DNA of 64,000 nt. It comes from Aestuariirhabdus litorea. GTDB lineage: Bacteria; Pseudomonadota; Gammaproteobacteria; Pseudomonadales; Aestuariirhabdaceae. The stretch covers positions 1 through 64,000 of the forward strand of contig NZ_QWEZ01000001.1 in the NCBI RefSeq assembly GCF_003864255.1, in the 5' to 3' direction. The translations under genes and the position numbers were made by a program. Of the stretch, positions 9,187 to 17,884 are shown piece after piece (position 1 is the stretch's first letter; every line of letters starts with the position of its first letter). The notes under the pieces were generated by a model that saw nothing but the letters and a program-made list of their open reading frames with translations, searched no databases and was not told the DNA's origin.

Positions 9187-10062
9187 ATGGAAAAACTGGG
9201 ATTTATAGGTATCGGACTTATGGGGGCAGAAATGGTGCCGCGCTTTCTCGATGCCGGCTATGAGGTCTTTATCTGGAACCGGACAGTGGAAAAGATGGCA
9301 CCCCTGGCGCAGCGGGGCGCGCGTCCCTGCGCGTCGATTGCCGAGTTGGTCGAGAGTGCGGATATCCTTCTGCTCTGTCTGGGGGACACGGCCGCCGTTG
9401 AGAGTGTCGTGTTCGGCTCTGGCGGTATCTCCTCCCAGGGGAGGCCGAGCCAACTACTGCTGGATTTGTCGAGTATCGATCCGGGGAAAACCCGCCAGTT
9501 TGCGGCGGACCTGAAGGCGAGTGCCGGAGTGGCATGGGTTGACTGTCCGGTGTCGGGCGGGGTTGTGGGTGCCCGTCAGGGCTCGCTGGCGATCATGGCT
9601 GGAGGCGAGGAGGCGGTTATCGAGCGTGCGCGGCCGATACTGGAGTGTGTTGGCCAGCGGCTGACCCGTATGGGGCCGGTGGGGAGCGGCCAGTTGACCA
9701 AGGTTTGCAACCAGATGATTGTGGGCTGCAATGCGATGGTCATCGCCGAGATGATCGCATTGGCCCAGCGCGGTGGCGTCGATGCCGAGAAGATTCCACA
9801 GGCACTGGCGGGCGGCTTCGCGGACTCGCGTCCTTTGCAGATATTGGGTCCGCAGATGGCGACTCACTGTTTTGAGCCTGTTGCCTGGCATGTCAGAACG
9901 CTGCTGAAGGATCTGGATACGGCGCTTCAGGTCTCCCGGGAGGCGAACAGCCCCGTGCCCATGAGTGCAGCCGCTGCCCAGCTGATGCGTGTGCATGCGT
10001 CCAGGGGAAATGGCGAACGGGACCCCTCTACCCTGATCCAGCTTTACTGTGAGGCCGAATAA
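9187..10062 (+). CDS. Beta-hydroxyacid dehydrogenase, tartronate semialdehyde reductase type
   Basis: This is an NAD(P)-dependent reductase of the 3-hydroxyisobutyrate / 2-hydroxy-3-oxopropionate family. The Rossmann motif GFIGIGLMG is at the N-terminus, the substrate-binding DCPVSGG is near residue 120, and the family catalytic lysine sits in GQLTKVCNQ near 175. Its length, about 290, is typical. The next gene, two bases downstream, resembles hydroxypyruvate isomerase. In GlxR/Hyi pairs the reductase converts tartronate semialdehyde to glycerate. Glyoxylate carboligase is absent, so the exact substrate is uncertain; another short-chain hydroxyacid is possible. ATG 9187 is chosen; GTG 9181 also sits after the AGGAAA ribosome site. 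Confidence 0.85.
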   Translation: MEKLGFIGIGLMGAEMVPRFLDAGYEVFIWNRTVEKMAPLAQRGARPCASIAELVESADILLLCLGDTAAVESVVFGSGGISSQGRPSQLLLDLSSIDPGKTRQFAADLKASAGVAWVDCPVSGGVVGARQGSLAIMAGGEEAVIERARPILECVGQRLTRMGPVGSGQLTKVCNQMIVGCNAMVIAEMIALAQRGGVDAEKIPQALAGGFADSRPLQILGPQMATHCFEPVAWHVRTLLKDLDTALQVSREANSPVPMSAAAAQLMRVHASRGNGERDPSTLIQLYCEAE

Positions 10063-10064
10063 CG

Positions 10065-10856
10065 ATGCCCAAATTTTGTGCCAATATCAGCCTGCTTTAC
10101 ACCGAGGTTCCCCTTGAGGAGCGGGTGTCGAGGGCTAAAGCCGATGGTTTTGAGTCGTTCGAGGTCCAGTTTCCATACAGCATTGAGCCCGCCGAGTGGC
10201 GCAGGCAAATGGATCTGCACGGGGTCGACTGCGTGCTGTTCAACGTGGAGGCCGGTGACCTGATGCAGGGCGGTGAGGGGCTGGCCGCGGTGCCCGAGCG
10301 GCAGGCGTCGTTCCGGCAGGCGGTCGACCAGGCGCTGGTTTATGCGCAGTGGCTGCGCCCCGCGGTGATCAACGTGCTCCCCGGGCGCTGTCGCCGTGCG
10401 CAGCAGCGGGATCTCTACCTGAGCACTCTGGGGGAGAACCTGGCCTATGCTGCCGAGCGGTTTTCAGCGTTGGGGATTACTACCTGCCTGGAGGCGATCA
10501 ATACCACTGATATGCCCGACTTCCTGATCCATAACAGCGGGCAGATGGCGCAATTGCTGGAGGCCGTCGGCCGCCCCGATGTAAAAATGCAGTATGACCT
10601 CTACCACATGGCAATGATGCAGCAGCCGCTGACGGCAGACCTGGGGCACTACCTGGATCGCATTGGTCACATACAGTTTGCCGATGCGCCCGGGCGAGGT
10701 GAGCCCGGCAGCGGTGAGTTGGATCTTGCCGGATTGTTTGCCGAAATCGATCGCTTGGGGTATCAGGGCTGGGTCGGTGCCGAGTACCGCCCCACCCGGG
10801 AGACCTCCTGCACCCTTGGCTGGAGGGGACCTTCTCAGGACCTGAGCCTAGGGTGA
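10065..10856 (+). CDS. hyi: Hydroxypyruvate isomerase family protein
   Basis: This is a xylose isomerase-like TIM-barrel protein of 263 residues. Hyi interconverts hydroxypyruvate and tartronate semialdehyde; other members (OtnI) act on four-carbon oxo-sugar acids. Hyi-like features are the opening FCANISLLYTEVP, a glutamate in CLEAINTTDMP, YDLYHMAMMQ, and the loop FADAPGRGEPGSGELD. The start lies two bases after the reductase stop, so the two are co-transcribed and share an intermediate. The last nine bases overlap the convergent HD-GYP gene. The assignment to Hyi rather than OtnI rests on the gene pairing. Confidence 0.83.
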   Translation: MPKFCANISLLYTEVPLEERVSRAKADGFESFEVQFPYSIEPAEWRRQMDLHGVDCVLFNVEAGDLMQGGEGLAAVPERQASFRQAVDQALVYAQWLRPAVINVLPGRCRRAQQRDLYLSTLGENLAYAAERFSALGITTCLEAINTTDMPDFLIHNSGQMAQLLEAVGRPDVKMQYDLYHMAMMQQPLTADLGHYLDRIGHIQFADAPGRGEPGSGELDLAGLFAEIDRLGYQGWVGAEYRPTRETSCTLGWRGPSQDLSLG

Positions 10857-12458
10857 GCCGCTGGGGCGACTGTCCGAAACAGGGGGCGGTCGAAAGGCAT
10901 CCCGGTAGCGCTCGCGGATCAGGAGGACCTGGTCGAGGTTATCAAACAGCAGGTCAACCACCCTTGGGTCAAACTGTGCTCCCCGCTCCCTGCGAAACAG
11001 TTCCAGAATGGCGTCCAGCTCCCAGGCCTTTTTGTAGCAGCGGTCGCAGGCGAGGGCATCAAACACATCGGCGACGGCGGTAATACGCCCGGCGATATGG
11101 ATCTGCTCTCCTTGTAAGCCGTTCGGGTAGCCGCGGCCGTTCCAGTGTTCGTGGTGCTGATGCGCAATAATCGACGCCATCTGCAGAATGGGACGGTTGG
11201 AGGTGCGCAGCATCTCGTAGCCAATACCCACGTGCCGTTGCATCACCTCCCACTCTTCGGCCGAGTGCTTTGCCGGCTTGTTGAGCACGGCATCGGGGAT
11301 GCCGATCTTGCCCAGGTCATGCAGCGGGGAGGCTGATTTAATGATGGTAGCCTCCTCCTCGCTGAGGCCAGCCTTGAGAGCCAGTAGGTAGGAGATTTCG
11401 GCGACCCGCTTGACGTGATTGCCCGTCTCCTTGGAGCGGGATTCGACCGCTTCGCCAAGCATATAGACCGTTTCCTGTTGGGTTTGCTCCAGCTCATCCT
11501 TGAGGTGGGTGTTTTCGAAAGCGATAGCAACGTTGGTGCAAAAGATCTCGATCAGCTGGCGGTCCAGTTCATTGAGCTGGCCGACATTTGAAATGCACAG
11601 CAGGTGCACCTGACCGCTACGGGTTTCAAAGTAGGCGACCATATGCTCATCGAAATACTGGTTGCAGCGCTCGCGGGTGGCCTGTTCCAGTGCATCGTAG
11701 ACGGGCTTCTCCAGCATGTTATGGCAGTTGTGCTGCCCCACCAGTGGCTCGTAACTGCCGGTCCCCGCCAGTACATGGTAGCCGTTGCCTTCCCGGGTTA
11801 CAGCAAAGCCGCTGGCCACTTTAAAGTAAGCCGCATGTTCGCTGAGATTCAGCAGTGAGGTGAGCTGCATGAGGACCGCTGAGGTGAAACGCTGAAGCGA
11901 GGTAATCTCGAAAATATGGGAAGAGGATAGAATGACCTGCTCGAGCCCCCTGCGGCTGGACTCCAGCGCGGTGATGTCACGGAATGAGCGCAGGGTGGAG
12001 TACATCAAAGTGCGCAGCTTGGTGGCGGTAAGCTCCGTCTTATCTTTGTAATCATTGATGTCATAGGCCGAGATGACGGTCTCCTCCGGGGCCTGGCCCG
12101 GTTGCCCGGTTCGCAGCACCAGTCGGATGCGGCTGTTGCCCAACTCTTGGCGAATGGCCTTTACCAGCTCCAGGCCGGCGTGGTCGGTCTCCATCACCAC
12201 ATCGATCAAGCCAACCGCGATATCGGGGTGCTGCTCGAGCGTGTGACGGGCCTCCTCGGCCGAATAGGTGCTGAGGATCTCAAGGCGGCGGCCTGCAAAC
12301 TGGTAATCGGAGAGCACCAACCGGGTTACGCTGTGCACCTCCTCTTCATCATCGACCACCAGGATTTTCCATGCGGGCAACGGCTGGATGGGGTGTGATG
12401 CCTCCGACCGTTGATCAGGAAACTCATCGGCAAACATAAAGCTGGAGCTGTCCTTCAT
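10848..12458 (-). CDS. Response regulator with DUF3369 and HD-GYP c-di-GMP phosphodiesterase
   Basis: This is a three-domain cytosolic regulator of 536 residues. The receiver domain (about 30-155) has DDE at 36-38 and the likely phospho-acceptor D86 in LIDVVM. DUF3369 (about 170-325) is a GAF-like sensory module. HD-GYP (about 330-520) has the metal pair H380-D381 in HDLGKIGIP and G443-Y444-P445 in HWNGRGYPNG, all canonical, so c-di-GMP hydrolysis is expected. No histidine kinase lies nearby, making it an orphan regulator. Its 3' end overlaps hyi by nine bases tail to tail. Confidence 0.92.
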   Translation of the reverse strand: MKDSSSFMFADEFPDQRSEASHPIQPLPAWKILVVDDEEEVHSVTRLVLSDYQFAGRRLEILSTYSAEEARHTLEQHPDIAVGLIDVVMETDHAGLELVKAIRQELGNSRIRLVLRTGQPGQAPEETVISAYDINDYKDKTELTATKLRTLMYSTLRSFRDITALESSRRGLEQVILSSSHIFEITSLQRFTSAVLMQLTSLLNLSEHAAYFKVASGFAVTREGNGYHVLAGTGSYEPLVGQHNCHNMLEKPVYDALEQATRERCNQYFDEHMVAYFETRSGQVHLLCISNVGQLNELDRQLIEIFCTNVAIAFENTHLKDELEQTQQETVYMLGEAVESRSKETGNHVKRVAEISYLLALKAGLSEEEATIIKSASPLHDLGKIGIPDAVLNKPAKHSAEEWEVMQRHVGIGYEMLRTSNRPILQMASIIAHQHHEHWNGRGYPNGLQGEQIHIAGRITAVADVFDALACDRCYKKAWELDAILELFRRERGAQFDPRVVDLLFDNLDQVLLIRERYRDAFRPPPVSDSRPSGSP

Positions 12459-12576
12459 TAGCGGTACTCGTTCGCAAACAAAAGGCGGTCCCCTGGGGAC
12501 CCTTAGCCAAGTTTAGACGAGAAATTGTTAGGCAATTAAGGCGGAATCTTTTGGCGGGATATAAGCAAAATGGGTT

Positions 12577-13491
12577 TTATTGCGAGAGGTAATGCTCGCC
12601 CGGTTTCTGCGTCAGGCGCTGGTGGATCTCGCCCAGTACTCCCCACTTGCTGCGACACCACTGGGGAGCCAGCAGGTAATCGGGCGACCCTGAACCGTGC
12701 AGGCGGTGGAAGATCAGCCCGGGGGGGGCGCGGCGAATGATCTCGGCCACCGTTTCGCAATACTCATCCAGCGACAGCTCCTCTATCTCGCCCCGCTTCC
12801 ACTGGCGCGCAAGTTGGGTGCCCTTGACGATATGCAGTGGATGGACCTTGATGGCGTCAACTCCGAGCTCAATCACCCTTGCGAAGCTGTCGAGGGCGTC
12901 GCTGCCCCGTTCGCCGGGGAGGCCGATGATCAGGTGAGTGCATAGCTGCAGTCCGCGCGCTCGCACGCGCTGGACAGCGTCGCGGTATTCGGCGAAACCG
13001 TGCCCGCGGTTAACGGCGGCGAGGGTGTCATCCCGTGCCGACTGAAGCCCCAGCTCGAGCCACACCTCTTTGCCTTGGCGTTGGTAGCTGGCCAGCAGGT
13101 CCAGTACCGGGTCGGGGACGCAGTCGGGGCGGGTGCCGACCGCCAGTCCGATGACCTGGTCGCAGGCCAGTGCCTCGTCATAGAGCTGTTTGAGCCGCTC
13201 CAGCTCGCCATAGGTGTTACTGTAGGCTTGAAAGTAGGCGATGAATTTACGCGCCCCGGTCATCTGACTCATCCGTCGGCGCCCCTGCTCAATCTGCTCG
13301 CGGACACTGTCGTAGCGGGTGGTTTGCGGGCTGAAGGAGTTGACGTTACAGAAGGCGCAGCCGCCTATGCCTCGGCTGCCATCACGGTTGGGGCAGTTAA
13401 AGGCGGCGTTGACCGAGAGCTTGTACACCTTCTCGCCGTACTTGCGCTGCATGGCTTGGCCGAAGGTGGTAACGTAACGCGTGAGATCCAT
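12577..13491 (-). CDS. yhcC: Radical SAM protein YhcC (TIGR01212 family)
   Basis: This is a radical S-adenosylmethionine enzyme of 304 residues. The cluster cysteines occur as CPNRDG...GGCAFC near residues 29-44, the spacing seen in the YhcC family rather than the simple CxxxCxxC. The remaining motifs (FQAYSNTYG, GTRPDC, WLELGLQS, HLIIGLPGE, KVHPLHIVKGT) are also characteristic. The biochemical role of YhcC is not established; it is related to Elp3-type radical SAM proteins. It is divergent from the DUF523 gene across 136 bases. Confidence 0.92.
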   Translation of the reverse strand: MDLTRYVTTFGQAMQRKYGEKVYKLSVNAAFNCPNRDGSRGIGGCAFCNVNSFSPQTTRYDSVREQIEQGRRRMSQMTGARKFIAYFQAYSNTYGELERLKQLYDEALACDQVIGLAVGTRPDCVPDPVLDLLASYQRQGKEVWLELGLQSARDDTLAAVNRGHGFAEYRDAVQRVRARGLQLCTHLIIGLPGERGSDALDSFARVIELGVDAIKVHPLHIVKGTQLARQWKRGEIEELSLDEYCETVAEIIRRAPPGLIFHRLHGSGSPDYLLAPQWCRSKWGVLGEIHQRLTQKPGEHYLSQ

Positions 13492-13627
13492 GGTTAAAAC
13501 GGGGTATCTGATTGGGCGGCTATAGTAAGGCCGCAGGATGCATCCGACCAGAGCGGTCGCCTGGGAGTTAGGTGGGAGTTGGCCAATCCTTGACCTGGGT
13601 CATCCGGAGAGGGGGGAGGGAGGTGGT

Positions 13628-14125
13628 GTGGAGCGGGTGTTGGTGAGCGCTTGCCTGCTGGGGCAGCGAGTTCGTTATGATGGAGAGGGGTTTGAGCCCG
13701 GCGATCTGCTCCTGCGTTGGCAGGGTGAAGGGCGCACCCTGGCGCTGTGTCCCGAACAGGCGGGAGGGTTGGCGGTACCGCGACCTCCGGCGGAGATTGA
13801 GGGGGGGCAGGGAGGGAGCGTACTGGCGGGAGACACACGCGTGATCACCCGCAGTGGTGCCGACCTGAGCGACGCCTTTATTCGAGGGGCTGAAGCGGCG
13901 TTGGCGCTGTGCCGGCGCGAGGGGGTGCGCATGGCGGTGCTCAAGGCGCGGAGCCCCTCCTGTGGTAACCGGGAAAGTTACGATGGCAGCTTTACAGGTG
14001 TGCGTGTCAGTGGGCAGGGGGTGACCGCTGCGCTGCTGATGAGGGAGGGGGTGCGGGTGTTCAATGAGCAGGAACTGGAGGATGCTGAACGCTATCTGCA
14101 GGGACTGGAGTCACTGTCCGGGTAA
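13628..14125 (+). CDS. DUF523 family protein (YbbK-like)
   Basis: This is a small cytosolic protein of 165 residues with the DUF523 hallmarks SACLLGQRVRYDG at the N-terminus, CPEQAGGLAVPRPP near 45-60, and KARSPSCG near 105. The conserved cysteines suggest a metal or cluster site. Family function is unknown; in other bacteria the domain is often fused to DUF1722. I chose the GTG at 13628 because it follows a purine-rich GGAGG stretch and puts the first conserved motif near residue 6. An eight-T run lies after the stop (about 14131-14138) without a convincing stem. Confidence 0.85.
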   Translation: MERVLVSACLLGQRVRYDGEGFEPGDLLLRWQGEGRTLALCPEQAGGLAVPRPPAEIEGGQGGSVLAGDTRVITRSGADLSDAFIRGAEAALALCRREGVRMAVLKARSPSCGNRESYDGSFTGVRVSGQGVTAALLMREGVRVFNEQELEDAERYLQGLESLSG

Positions 14126-14305
14126 TAATTTTTTTTGAATTGAGACCATGGGCGCACTCTGGTGTCAACTTCTGTGCGCCAGATCTTTAAATGTGCTAAG
14201 CGCGTCAGTGACCCGTGGGGGAGGGCTGGTATATCATAGCGGCCTTTTAGGGATACTCTTCGCCTGAAGGGCGTCCCCCTTGTGCGCACGATTGAGGATT
14301 TACGG

Positions 14306-14932
14306 ATGAGATACATGGTTTTGCTGCTGTCGTTGATGGCCTCTTTGGCTCAGGCCGAGACGGTCGAGCAGTTGATGACAAAACTGAATGCGATTCAGAA
14401 TGACCCTAAGCTGTACGAGAGCGCCCTCTATCGTGCGGAGCAGCGCTCGGTGCTGTGCGGTCATTGCCACGGGGTAGATGGTAATAGCAAGCGAGACCAT
14501 ATTCCGAATCTGGCTTCCCAGCGGGCCGAGTACCTGCTGACCCAGTTCGAACTGTTCGGCAACGGCAAACGTCACGATTATGTGATGAGCAAACTCGCCA
14601 AAACCCTCAGTGAGGATGAGCGGGTGGATATCGCCATCTTCTTCTCTCACCAGGCGGTGGTGCCCCGTGAGAGCAGTGCCCCGGGGCCGCTGTTGGCAAA
14701 GGGTAAGAAAACCTACGAAGCGACCTGCGTGGCCTGCCATGGTGCGGATGCGTACGGACAGGGGCTGCAACCTCGCCTGGCGAGCCAGCCGGTCCAGTAT
14801 CTGGTCAATACGCTGCAAACCTACCGTGACGACCCCAGTGTGCGGCCGCTCTCGGCCATGCATGATATTGCCGGCAAGCTGAGTGATGGCGAGATCTCTG
14901 CATTGGCCGCTTACCTCTCCAGCCTGCCCTAG
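14306..14932 (+). CDS. Diheme cytochrome c4-like protein
   Basis: This is a periplasmic c-type cytochrome of 208 residues. A signal peptide covers residues 1-17 (MRYMVLLLSLMASLAQA). Two heme-binding CxxCH motifs (CGHCH and CVACH) lie in two homologous halves, each ending with a YL...LSD/E-type segment as in cytochrome c4. It would pass electrons between the bc1 complex or a dehydrogenase and a terminal oxidase. The ATG at 14306 has GAGG eight bases upstream and puts the signal peptide at the N-terminus. The next gene starts 20 bases downstream and encodes a secreted protein of unknown function. Confidence 0.9.
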   Translation: MRYMVLLLSLMASLAQAETVEQLMTKLNAIQNDPKLYESALYRAEQRSVLCGHCHGVDGNSKRDHIPNLASQRAEYLLTQFELFGNGKRHDYVMSKLAKTLSEDERVDIAIFFSHQAVVPRESSAPGPLLAKGKKTYEATCVACHGADAYGQGLQPRLASQPVQYLVNTLQTYRDDPSVRPLSAMHDIAGKLSDGEISALAAYLSSLP

Positions 14933-14952
14933 GGCCCCGACCCTTGCGAACG

Positions 14953-15546
14953 ATGGGGTGGCGACTGTGGTGTGGTGTGGGGCTGCTGCTCTCCGCCGGC
15001 CTGCTGCATGGCGAGGAGGTCCGCTCGACGGACCCGCTGTGTGGGCTCTATAGCCAGCGGGTCGCTGAAATTCTCTACTCGCCCACCGCCCTCTGGCAGC
15101 GTACAGGCCAGCCGTTACAGGCGATCCGCCTGGTGGAAGACCTGGAAGCGCAGGGGCGTTACTGTGCGGCCCCCCCTCGGATCCAGTCTCATGGACCGGG
15201 CAGCGCTCTGTTGTGCGCCGAGCTGGATCGCCTGTTCAGGCGTCACTCGGGGTATCTGGCGCGTCAGTGGGCCGTGAGCGAAAGTGACGGGCAGAGCCTT
15301 TCCCTCTTCCAGCTCATGGGGGAGAAACGGGGGCGCTACTGCCCCGGTGCCCTCCCCCTGGCCATTGATCCGTTAAGGGGGTTGACGCGAGCATTGTCCT
15401 TCACCCTGCTGACCGACCCATCGATCCCGGCCCTGCCGGCCTCCGCGCCCCTGCCCGCCGCCTCCCTGCCGGCATCGGGCCCACGGCTCAGCATGGGCTG
15501 GTATTATCTCGGGGGCAGTGCGGGGCTCCATCCGCACTACCGGTAG
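14953..15546 (+). CDS. Secreted protein of unknown function
   Basis: I do not recognise this protein. It has 197 residues, with a likely signal peptide (WRLWCGVGLLLSAGLLHG, cleavage near residue 20). The mature part has four cysteines (in DPLCGLY, GRYCAAP, ALLCAEL and GRYCPGA) that could form two disulfides or a metal site. A low-complexity Ala/Pro/Ser segment follows near the C-terminus. It is probably co-transcribed with the cytochrome c4-like gene 20 bases upstream, so a periplasmic electron-transfer or assembly role is conceivable. Starts are TTG 14944 or ATG 14953; neither has a good ribosome site. Confidence 0.65.
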   Translation: MGWRLWCGVGLLLSAGLLHGEEVRSTDPLCGLYSQRVAEILYSPTALWQRTGQPLQAIRLVEDLEAQGRYCAAPPRIQSHGPGSALLCAELDRLFRRHSGYLARQWAVSESDGQSLSLFQLMGEKRGRYCPGALPLAIDPLRGLTRALSFTLLTDPSIPALPASAPLPAASLPASGPRLSMGWYYLGGSAGLHPHYR

Positions 15547-15590
15547 TAGTCTACACTGGGGAACTGGCAGCCTATCCAGACGAGCCCTCG

Positions 15591-16352
15591 ATGTCCCGAT
15601 CCCTGTTTGACGCCCACCTGCACATCATCGACCCTGCCTACCCACTGATCGCCAACCAGGGCTATCTGCCGGAACCCTACGGGGTCGACGATTATCGGCA
15701 GGAAGTGGCCCCCTTCTCGATGGCGGGCGGGGCGGTGGTCTCCGGCTCTTTCCAAGGGTTTGACCAGACTTACCTGCTGGCGGCGCTGGAGCGGTTGGGG
15801 TCCGGCTTTGTGGGGGTGACCCAGCTGCCCCGGCACACGTCGGACGAGGAGTTGGAGCGGCTCGACCGGGCGGGGGTGCGGGGCATCCGTTTTAATCTCT
15901 ATCGGGGTGGTTCAGAGGGGGTTGAGCAGCTGGTGGGTATGGCGCAGCGGGTTTTCGAGCGCTGCGGCTGGCATACAGAGCTCTACGTTGACTCCCTTGC
16001 GCTGGCACCCCTATTGCCGGCGCTGGGGGATATTCCCCGCTACTCCATCGATCACCTGGGGCTGCGTCGCGAAGGATTGCCGTTGCTGCTGCGGGCGGTA
16101 GAGCAGGGGGCGCGGGTCAAGGCCACCGGGTTCGGGCGGGTGACCCTGGATGTGGCGGACAGCCTGCGGCAGATCCACCAACTGGACCCCAGCGCCCTGA
16201 TGTTCGGCACGGATCTGCCGGGTACCCGTGCACCCCGGCGCTTTCAGGCGGCCGATATCGCACTGGTGGAGGAGAGCCTCGGGAGCAAGGCGGCGGAACG
16301 GGTGTTGCGGCTCAATGCGCTGGCATTTTATCGCTGCGGGGGAGAGGGCTGA
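15591..16352 (+). CDS. Amidohydrolase-family TIM-barrel hydrolase
   Basis: This is a metal-dependent hydrolase of the amidohydrolase 2 group, 253 residues. FDAHLHIID supplies the HxH metal ligands, SIDHLG a later histidine, and FGTDLPGTRAP the conserved aspartate near the C-terminus. Relatives include lactonases and decarboxylases acting on small cyclic or dicarboxylic compounds, so the substrate cannot be assigned. It lies 44 bases after the unknown secreted protein gene and convergent with pfp across a strong hairpin. Confidence 0.85.
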   Translation: MSRSLFDAHLHIIDPAYPLIANQGYLPEPYGVDDYRQEVAPFSMAGGAVVSGSFQGFDQTYLLAALERLGSGFVGVTQLPRHTSDEELERLDRAGVRGIRFNLYRGGSEGVEQLVGMAQRVFERCGWHTELYVDSLALAPLLPALGDIPRYSIDHLGLRREGLPLLLRAVEQGARVKATGFGRVTLDVADSLRQIHQLDPSALMFGTDLPGTRAPRRFQAADIALVEESLGSKAAERVLRLNALAFYRCGGEG

Positions 16353-16364
16353 CGTAAGGGGTGG

Positions 16365-16388
16365 GGAGCTGCGCGGCGGCGCAGCTCC
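16365..16388. terminator. Strong hairpin between convergent genes
   Basis: The arms GGAGCTGCGC and GCGCAGCTCC form a perfect ten-base-pair stem with a GGCG loop in the 44-base gap between the amidohydrolase and pfp. No T-run follows. It is probably a shared bidirectional terminator. Confidence 0.6.
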
Positions 16389-16396
16389 TGCCAGGG

Positions 16397-17662
16397 TTAG
16401 TCGAACTTAAACTCGGTACGCAGCTTTTTCTCAACCAGCTGGTTTTTCAGGGTTACGTAATGGGGCAGGCCATTGACGTAGGGAGGGTAGTCTTCGCCCT
16501 GAATCAGCGGTGACAGGTACTCACGACAGGAGTCGGTGATGGCGTAGCCGTTATCCTTGATAAAGTGGATCGGCATCTTCTTCTCCTGGTTGGCTACCTG
16601 GCTCAGAGGCGCCTCCCCCACCCTCCAGCTGTAGGGCTTGTCCGACTCGCGCACGATAATGGGCATCACCGCATTGCGACCGGCCAGGGCGAACTCAATG
16701 GCCGCCTTGCCCATGGCGTAGGCTTGCTCCACATCGGTGGCGGAAGCAACGTGGCGCGCCGCCCGCTGCAGGTAGTCGGCAACCGCCCAGTGGTACTTGT
16801 AGCCCAGTGAGTGCTTGATCATGGTGGCCAGGGTCGGTGCCACACCGCCCAGCTGGGTGTGTCCAAAGGCGTCCTTGTTGCCAGAGTCGGCAAGAAAACG
16901 GCCATCTTCGTACTGGGCGCCCTCGGAAGCCACGACCACGCAGTAACCGTATTGCTTCACGCACTGCTCGACGCGGGCGAGGAACTGCTCGCGGTCGAAC
17001 GCGATTTCCGGGAACAGGATAATGTGGGGCGCGTCCCCCTCCTTCTCGGCGGCCAGGCCGCCGGCGGCTGCGATCCAGCCCGCGTGGCGTCCCATGACCT
17101 CCATGATGAACACCTTGGTGGAGGAGTTGCACATGGAGGCGATATCCAGCGCCGCCTCCTTGATGGAGACCGCCACGTACTTGGCGACGGAGCCGAAGCC
17201 GGGGCAGTTATCGGTAAAGGGCAGGTCGTTATCGACGGTCTTGGGGATGCCGACGCAGGTGATCGGGTAGCCCATCTTCTCGCTGATCTGGGAGACCTTG
17301 TAGGCGGTATCCTGGGAGTCGCCACCGCCGTTGTAGAAGAAATAACCGATGTTGTGCGCCTTGAACACCTCGATCAGGCGCTCATACTCCGCCTTGTTCT
17401 CCTCCAGGTTGTGCAGCTTATAGCGGCAGGACCCAAAGGCCCCGGCGGGAGTGTGTTTAAGGGCGGCGATATCCTCGCAGCTTTCCAGGCTGGTATCGAT
17501 CAACTCTTCGCTGAGGGCACCGACGATACCGTTGTGGCCCGCATACACCTTGCCGATTTTGTCGGGGTGCTGGCGAGCGGTTTCGATCAGTCCGCAGGCG
17601 GACGCGTTAATGACAGCCGTTACGCCGCCAGACTGGGCGTAGAAAGCGTTTTTGGGGGACAT
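16397..17662 (-). CDS. pfp: Pyrophosphate-dependent 6-phosphofructokinase
   Basis: This cytosolic enzyme reversibly phosphorylates fructose 6-phosphate with pyrophosphate. Its 421 residues fit the PPi-PFK group better than the shorter (about 320) ATP enzymes. GGGDSQDT near residue 112 has aspartate where ATP enzymes have glycine, and PKTVDND has lysine where ATP enzymes have PGTIDND; both changes mark PPi use. MGRHAGWIA is the substrate-binding motif. It stands alone, with mpl divergent. The reaction is near equilibrium, so it can serve glycolysis or gluconeogenesis. Confidence 0.92.
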   Translation of the reverse strand: MSPKNAFYAQSGGVTAVINASACGLIETARQHPDKIGKVYAGHNGIVGALSEELIDTSLESCEDIAALKHTPAGAFGSCRYKLHNLEENKAEYERLIEVFKAHNIGYFFYNGGGDSQDTAYKVSQISEKMGYPITCVGIPKTVDNDLPFTDNCPGFGSVAKYVAVSIKEAALDIASMCNSSTKVFIMEVMGRHAGWIAAAGGLAAEKEGDAPHIILFPEIAFDREQFLARVEQCVKQYGYCVVVASEGAQYEDGRFLADSGNKDAFGHTQLGGVAPTLATMIKHSLGYKYHWAVADYLQRAARHVASATDVEQAYAMGKAAIEFALAGRNAVMPIIVRESDKPYSWRVGEAPLSQVANQEKKMPIHFIKDNGYAITDSCREYLSPLIQGEDYPPYVNGLPHYVTLKNQLVEKKLRTEFKFD

Positions 17663-17884
17663 CAGGAGACTCCTGCAGGGTTAGCTTGGATGGGGGCGAA
17701 TCATACTCGAAAATGGGATCATTTGCATAAGGGGATCTACGCATCGGTGCGCCGGTAGCCCTTGCGCCCCCTGATATGTGGCCGGTTTGCCGCGGTCGGC
17801 GGTTGGGCCGGATGGGCGTTGTGGCGCAGCCGTGGTAGGCTTGCCGTTTTTCACTCATTGTCTACAGCGATTGTCGGGGCCTCT

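Noticed and set aside
14126-14145. T-run after the DUF523 gene as an intrinsic terminator
   Set aside because: The eight-T run is clear, but the sequence just before it gives only a weak four-base-pair stem.
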